Source of the DNA: G965247475 sp965247475
GTDB lineage: Bacteria; Chloroflexota; UBA11872
Reading direction: 5' to 3'
Length of the DNA: 64,000 bases
Assembly: GCA_965247475.1 (NCBI GenBank)
Contig: OZ252016.1
Coordinates: forward strand, 1,426,001-1,490,000
Shown: positions 59,539 through 64,000 of the stretch, in pieces
Layout: each line of letters starts with the position of its first letter
Position numbering within the stretch: the first letter of the stretch is position 1
The notes under the pieces: model-generated
Told to the model about the DNA's origin: nothing
Seen by the model: the letters and a program-made list of their open reading frames with translations, nothing else
Database searches by the model: none
Translations under genes and position numbers: made by a program

Positions 59539-60564
59539 CTACCCCCGGTTGACGCCAAGCCACGGCTTGAAGGCCTGGTTGCTCTCGTCGCCCGATGCGT
59601 CCTCGCCGCGAATCTGGCGCCCCGTGTGCTTCAGAAACACGTCGTCCAGCGACGGATGCGCGACCGATACATTGGCGACCGTGATCTGCTTGTCGTACAG
59701 CAAGCGCATCAGGTCCGGCGCGGCGGCGCCGCCGTCGGTCACCGTGACCGCGAGGCTGTGATCGCGCGGCGTGACGTCGGTGACATAGGGACGCTGGCGA
59801 ACGAGCCGCGCGGCGGTCTGGATAGCCGCGCCGCCGTCCGCGCCGGGCTCAAACCCGAGGTGAACAACATCGCCGCCGACCTGAGCCTTGAGCGCCGCGG
59901 GCGAGCCGCCCGCGACGATTCGGCCCTGGTCGATGATCGCGATTCGGCCGCAGAGGCGATCCGCCTCTTCCATGATCTGGGTCGTCAAGATCATCGTGAC
60001 CCCCTGCGCGTTCAGTTTCTCGAGGTGGTCCCAGATCGCGAGGCGACTCTGCGGGTCCAGGCCGGTTGTCGGCTCGTCGAGGAACAGGAGCCGAGGCCCG
60101 TGCATCAGCGCGCCGATCAGGTCGATCCGCCGCCGCATGCCGCCGGAGTACGTCCCGACCCGGCGGCCGGCGACGTCGCTGAGGCCGACGACTTCAAGCA
60201 ACTCGTTCGCCCGATCCCGGGCGTCACGGCGCGACATCCCGTAGAGCAGGCCCTGCAGCTCCAGAAAGTCGCGACCCTTCGAGAGGTCGTCGAGACCCAC
60301 CTCCTGCATCGCGAATCCGATGCTGGCGCGGACCCGCTGCGGCTCGCGATCCACGTCGTGCCCGGCGACGGTCGCCCGGCCGGATGTCTTTCGCAGCAGG
60401 GTTGCGAGGACCTTGATCGTGGTGGTCTTGCCCGCGCCGTTGGGCCCGAGCAAGCCAAAGAGCTCGCCCGGCTCCACGCGAAAGCTGATGCCATCCACGG
60501 CGCGCGTGCCGCCGGGATAGACCTTGACGAGGTTCTCGACGGTGACGATGGATTCGCTAGGCAC
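59539..60564 (-). CDS. ABC transporter ATP-binding protein (DrrA-like)
   Basis: This 341-residue ATPase has Walker A GPNGAGKTT (40-48), Q-loop FAMQEVGLD, signature YSGGMRRRIDL and Walker B LLFLDEPTTGLDPQSR. A DrrA-type C-terminal domain of about 100 residues follows (VTDGGAAAPDLMRLLYDKQ and SLDDVFLKHTGR), typical of daunorubicin-resistance-like exporters. It precedes the permease gene by three bases. Start MPSESIVTVENLVKVYPGG is standard. Confidence 0.93.
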   Translation of the reverse strand: MPSESIVTVENLVKVYPGGTRAVDGISFRVEPGELFGLLGPNGAGKTTTIKVLATLLRKTSGRATVAGHDVDREPQRVRASIGFAMQEVGLDDLSKGRDFLELQGLLYGMSRRDARDRANELLEVVGLSDVAGRRVGTYSGGMRRRIDLIGALMHGPRLLFLDEPTTGLDPQSRLAIWDHLEKLNAQGVTMILTTQIMEEADRLCGRIAIIDQGRIVAGGSPAALKAQVGGDVVHLGFEPGADGGAAIQTAARLVRQRPYVTDVTPRDHSLAVTVTDGGAAAPDLMRLLYDKQITVANVSVAHPSLDDVFLKHTGRQIRGEDASGDESNQAFKPWLGVNRG

Positions 60565-60784
60565 GACATACCCTCTCGACTACGTCGGCGCCCGAGGCCT
60601 CGGGCCGGCTCTGCCCGATCGGTTGATCCCCGGACGCGGTCCTCAGACCGGCCACCGCGAGGATGATCTGGTGCGAGTGACGGCCGGCGCGGGGCGCTCG
60701 AGCCCCACCCGTGGCAGTGTCATGGCCGTGCGCCGCCTCGCTGATTCCGAGCGGCAGCGCCTCTGTGGAACGAGCCGCGGGTCG

Positions 60785-61816
60785 TCAGTCCGGAACCCCC
60801 ACGACCTCCGCGGCCGCCTTCGCGTAGTCGGTTGACGGGTCGCGCTTGACGATCCGCTCGAGGTGCAGCCGGGCGTGGTCGTCGCCGTCGCGCGCACGCT
60901 GCAGGGCTTCGTCGAACCCGTGATCGAAGAACGCCGTGTCTCTCGGGACAACCGTGAGGTCCAGGTCCTTCCAGTAGTACTGCAGATCCCGCGTTTCCCA
61001 CCCCGCGTAGACCTCGTCCCAGCTCAGCGGGCTTTGGGATACGAGGTGCGGGATCAGCATGTGCTCGGCAATGGGATCTGACGCGGCCTGGTAGCGATTG
61101 TCGAGCGATACCCGCAGCCGATCCTCGGTGACGTTTGCCAGCGCCCGGTGGACCAGCAGGCTTCCAAAGATCAGCGCGTCGCCGACTTCGTAGTCGTTGC
61201 TGTGCCATCGGCCTTCGAACGGGTCCATGTCGACGGTCAGCGAGCCGGCACCGAGCGAGAAGTGGTGATCCATGATCGAATCGACCTTGTGCGACCCCGG
61301 AACCACGGCCAGCCCGCCAAGCTCGACCGGGCACTCACCGACCGGCGACCAGCACGTGAGCGTCTCGAAGTTGCCTTGAAAATGGACGAAGTCCTGATGC
61401 GCGGGGGTGGTGTGGTCGGTGAACTGGGGGAACCAGATCCGCGCCACCTTGTGCGGGTGCGGCAGCACATCGTCGGGGATCAACTTCGACATCGTGTCGA
61501 GCACGGCGGGCCAATGCCCCGCGCGGTGGAACGACTCCAGCTTGTAGACCTCGTGATAGACGTCCGTGTAGCCCAGATCGCCCTCGGTGCATCGCATTGA
61601 GGGGTCGGCGATGCCGTCGAACGGGTCGGTTCCATCCTGCAGCCACCCGCCCCGCGCGATCACCTCGAGCATCTCGCGGCGCAGCTCCAGCACCCGGTCG
61701 GGATCGAGCAGGCGCTTGAAGAACACGTACCCATCGTCGGCCAGTCGCCGGCGCAGCTCGGCCGCGTCGTCGAGCGCGTCGTTTGACACCAGGAACGGTT
61801 GCACGGTCTCAGTCAT
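60785..61816 (-). CDS. Phytanoyl-CoA dioxygenase (PhyH) family oxygenase
   Basis: This 343-residue Fe(II)/2-oxoglutarate-dependent oxygenase has the facial triad visible as HQD (His140, Asp142) in TPAHQDFVHFQGN and a distal His223 in LVHRALANVT. The following Arg-rich stretch would bind 2-oxoglutarate. The N-terminal segment LADDGYVFFKRLLDP is the usual family opening. Members hydroxylate diverse substrates, including fatty acyl-CoAs and small molecules. It stands alone, 220 bases from the ABC ATPase gene, where no further feature was recognised. Confidence 0.9.
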   Translation of the reverse strand: MTETVQPFLVSNDALDDAAELRRRLADDGYVFFKRLLDPDRVLELRREMLEVIARGGWLQDGTDPFDGIADPSMRCTEGDLGYTDVYHEVYKLESFHRAGHWPAVLDTMSKLIPDDVLPHPHKVARIWFPQFTDHTTPAHQDFVHFQGNFETLTCWSPVGECPVELGGLAVVPGSHKVDSIMDHHFSLGAGSLTVDMDPFEGRWHSNDYEVGDALIFGSLLVHRALANVTEDRLRVSLDNRYQAASDPIAEHMLIPHLVSQSPLSWDEVYAGWETRDLQYYWKDLDLTVVPRDTAFFDHGFDEALQRARDGDDHARLHLERIVKRDPSTDYAKAAAEVVGVPD

Positions 61817-61928
61817 GCCACGCTCTCATCTCGGATCGCCGTCATCCGCCAATCGGACGGCCTGCCGACGGTAGCAAGCGCAAGTCTAGCGCGCGCTCGG
61901 TTCGAGCGGTCGGGTGCCGGTCCCAGGG

Positions 61929-62921
61929 TCAGCCGTCAGCGCCGTCCCAGTCGAGCACCACGCCCATGGTCTCGCCCGTGCGGTTGTAGAGCAGGTCGAA
62001 CGCATCCGCCGCCCGCGTGTACGGGAAATGGTGAGTCGTCATCCGTTCGGTGTCGATCTGTCCCGACGACAGCAGGTCCATCGCGCGCCGCGCGGAGTGG
62101 GCATCGTTCTGCGACTTGTGGCCGAAGTTGCCATCGACGATCCGCTTCCCGCCGAGATCTGACGAGACGAGCGGGAGCGGCGCCCGTTCGTAGCGGCCGA
62201 CCAGGATGAGGGTGCCGTTGACCCGCAGCATTTCGAGACTCTGCGCGAATGCCGCGGGACCGGCCGGGCCGCCGACCGCGTAGACGACGATGTCGGCGCC
62301 CAAGCCCGCCGTGAGACGACGGACGGCTTGAACGGGATCTTGGTTGCTGGCGTTGACGACGACGTCGGCGCCAAGCGCTTGTGCGAGCTCACAGCGGAGG
62401 TCGAGCGCGTCGATTGCGACGAGATGGCCGTTTCCGTTCGCCCGCGCAACCTGCAGCATGAGGCTCCCGACCAATCCCTGCCCGACGATCGCGACGACGT
62501 CGTCCCGCGCGATTCCCGCGGTCTCGATCCACGTGACGGACGCTGCGGTGAGGAACCAATAGGGCGCCCGGTCGAACGACACATCGGACGCGAGCGGGTA
62601 CACGAAGGGCTGGTCGTCGGCGAATTGGGTGCGGGCCGGGCGCACGACGTATTGGGCGTGCGGAGCGCGGGCAACCGCGCGATCACCGACCGCGAAATGG
62701 TCGATATCGGCGCCGACCGCGTCCACCACGCCGGCGAACGAATACCCCATGATCGACGGGTCGATGGCCTCCTCGTGGACGTAGCGACGGCCGATCTCCG
62801 ACCCGCGGCTGATCAGCGTGCAGACCGCGCGCAGGCGGACCTCGTCCGGCCGCGGATCTGGGATCGGCGCCTCCTCGAGGGCGATCCGGTACTTCCCCTC
62901 CGGCTTTGCGACTCGAAGCAT
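61929..62921 (-). CDS. Medium-chain dehydrogenase/reductase (zinc-less alcohol dehydrogenase-like)
   Basis: The protein has 330 residues from ATG 62921, with GAGG-type signals upstream; a longer start adds an arginine-rich tail and is rejected. The N-terminal GroES-like domain has VRLRAVCTLISRGSEIG and YSFAGVVDAVGADIDHFAVGDRAV. The Rossmann domain has IVGQGLVGSLMLQVARANG and the family-typical DIVVYAVGGPAG. The structural-zinc cysteines of classical alcohol dehydrogenases are missing. This branch is often annotated as putative dehydrogenase of bacteriochlorophyllide or threonine type; the substrate here is unknown. Confidence 0.88.
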   Translation of the reverse strand: MLRVAKPEGKYRIALEEAPIPDPRPDEVRLRAVCTLISRGSEIGRRYVHEEAIDPSIMGYSFAGVVDAVGADIDHFAVGDRAVARAPHAQYVVRPARTQFADDQPFVYPLASDVSFDRAPYWFLTAASVTWIETAGIARDDVVAIVGQGLVGSLMLQVARANGNGHLVAIDALDLRCELAQALGADVVVNASNQDPVQAVRRLTAGLGADIVVYAVGGPAGPAAFAQSLEMLRVNGTLILVGRYERAPLPLVSSDLGGKRIVDGNFGHKSQNDAHSARRAMDLLSSGQIDTERMTTHHFPYTRAADAFDLLYNRTGETMGVVLDWDGADG

Positions 62922-63097
62922 CTCAACCTCGCCTCCGACTCTCGATTCGAACGATCCGTGGCGCGCCGCGGCTCCGCGCGCGGCCGTCCGGTCGCGGCAG
63001 CGCACGCCGCGCCGTTCCGACGCCGGCCGAAACGGCCCCCGTCATCACCCTGCGCACCACCTCGTACCTGCGAGCCACGAGCGTTCCACGAACCCGA

Positions 63098-64000
63098 TCA
63101 GAACATTCCCGGACCGAGCGGGAGCTCCCGGGAGAGCTCGGTCCATCGCTCGTTGCCATCCTCGGTGATCAGATATGTGTCCTCCAGCGTGAAGGCGCCG
63201 CGCTCGACATCGTTGTAGAGCGTCTCGACGTTGATGACCATGTTCGCCTCGAGCTCTTGCGAGCTGCCGTGAATCAATGCGGGGCTCTCGTGATGCTCCA
63301 CGCCGATCCCGTGCCCCACATGCTCCATCCTGATGTCGGCGATTTGCTCGCGGGCGGCCTGAATTGCCGTCTCGTATATCTCACCGGCGGTCACGCCGGG
63401 ACGAAGCAGGGCGGCCGCCCGCTGCTGCGCGTCACGAACGCCGTCGTAGATCCGCGCCTGCTCGGCGTCGGGCGCGCCCCAGACATACGATCGAGCGTTG
63501 TCGGCGTAGTACCCCAGCACCTGGGTTCCGAGATCGAACCGCAAGACATCGCCCGTCCCCAGCCCGCGGGCGCCTGGGACTTTGTGCGTGATGACGCTCT
63601 CCGGACCGATCCCGAGCACGAAGTTCTTGATTCCCTCGGCGCCTTGCGCGCCCACGCTGGCGCGGAACGCTCGCGCCAGCTCATCCTCGGTGATACCCGC
63701 TTTCGCCTGGGCCAGCATGTCCGCGCAGGCCTTTTCCAGGATCGCCGTCGCTGACCGCATGCGCTCGATCTCGCCAGGCGTCTTGACCGCTCGAATACGG
63801 CGTATGAGATCGGTGCCGTCGGTGAGCACGCGATCCGGAAACGCCCCGGTCACCACATCGAGGACCCACTTCGGGAGGAACTTCTCCTCCACCGCCAGCA
63901 CGCGCGCCTCCGGATGCTCGCCGAGCGCGGCGATCAAAGCCGAGCGCCACCCCGCCGTCTCGTCGACTCGCCCGTCGGTGCCGAACTCGGCGTACGCCGT
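63098..64000 (-). CDS. M24 family metallopeptidase (Xaa-Pro peptidase-like), partial
   Basis: The reading frame is open to the right edge, so the N-terminus lies beyond the window. The part present (300 codons) has the C-terminal pita-bread catalytic domain. All five metal ligands are visible: Asp in RFDLGTQ, Asp in ADNARSY, His in GHGIGVEHHE, Glu in NVETLYND and Glu in LEDTYLITEDG. Part of the N-terminal creatinase-like domain precedes it (AEFGTDGRVDE onward). It may cleave Xaa-Pro dipeptides or creatine-like substrates. Confidence 0.88.
   Translation of the reverse strand, partial: TAYAEFGTDGRVDETAGWRSALIAALGEHPEARVLAVEEKFLPKWVLDVVTGAFPDRVLTDGTDLIRRIRAVKTPGEIERMRSATAILEKACADMLAQAKAGITEDELARAFRASVGAQGAEGIKNFVLGIGPESVITHKVPGARGLGTGDVLRFDLGTQVLGYYADNARSYVWGAPDAEQARIYDGVRDAQQRAAALLRPGVTAGEIYETAIQAAREQIADIRMEHVGHGIGVEHHESPALIHGSSQELEANMVINVETLYNDVERGAFTLEDTYLITEDGNERWTELSRELPLGPGMF

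Noticed and set aside
1..64000. CRISPR arrays, prophage, transposases, tRNA and rRNA genes
   Set aside because: I saw no regularly spaced direct repeats, no transposase or integrase frames, and no tRNA- or rRNA-like sequence in the gaps.

Overview
This 64 kb, GC-rich window is a densely coded bacterial chromosome segment. GTG and TTG starts are common, and many neighbouring genes overlap by 4-11 bases. The gene set suggests an aerobic, heterotrophic Chloroflexota-like bacterium, possibly of the SAR202/Dehalococcoidia type: alternative complex III, system I cytochrome c maturation with fused subunits, a molybdenum-hydroxylase cluster, KorAB, Gfo/Idh, PhyH and HpaI-type catabolic genes. That placement is an inference from gene content; no rRNA or other phylogenetic marker is present. 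No tRNA, rRNA, CRISPR array, transposase or phage gene was recognised.

Region 1 (1-8.1 kb, minus strand): a cobalamin riboswitch leads a B12 uptake operon (btuF-btuC-btuD), followed in the same direction by an MMPL exporter, a CrtC/AttH-like lipoprotein, a Gfo/Idh dehydrogenase and a partial HesB/IscA-like gene. Region 2 (8.1-10.7 kb): an MFS transporter converges on an aldehyde dehydrogenase. Region 3 (10.7-18.8 kb, plus): a perfect CRP/FNR-like palindrome lies upstream of an alternative complex III operon (small membrane protein, ActA pentaheme, ActB split into two genes, two NrfD-type subunits, ActD, ActE). Region 4 (18.8-27.2 kb): cytochrome c maturation genes (ccmE, fused ccmAB, ccmC, ccmD, ccmF, ccmH, a CcmI-beta-propeller fusion, and a membrane protein of unknown role). 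These would supply haem attachment to ActA and ActE. Region 5 (27.2-30.6 kb): frdABCD, a fumarate reductase/succinate dehydrogenase of the E. coli Frd type. Together regions 3-5 form a respiratory block; no terminal oxidase is included.

Region 6 (30.7-37.1 kb): a molybdenum hydroxylase cluster with one FAD subunit, one 2Fe-2S subunit and two paralogous large subunits separated by a MoaD-like gene. moaA (41.6 kb) could contribute molybdopterin. Region 7 (37-42.7 kb): an SRPBCC protein, an unknown membrane protein, an ABC exporter and moaA, among short interspersed repeats. Region 8 (42.7-46.9 kb): a DUF169 protein, an NfuA-like protein, and a two-gene unit of ATP-grasp enzyme plus radical SAM enzyme. 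The radical SAM gene reads through an in-frame UGA into a Cys-Sec-Ala-Glu-Pro tail, and a GU-loop hairpin lies at bacterial SECIS spacing. This predicted selenoprotein is the most unusual gene in the window.

Region 9 (47-64 kb): korAB, lipA, an unknown secreted protein, an iron alcohol dehydrogenase, an HpaI aldolase, the very large helicase Lhr, a DrrAB-type ABC exporter, PhyH, a medium-chain dehydrogenase and a truncated M24 peptidase. Two families of short palindromic repeats occupy the intergenic gaps between 37 and 59 kb.
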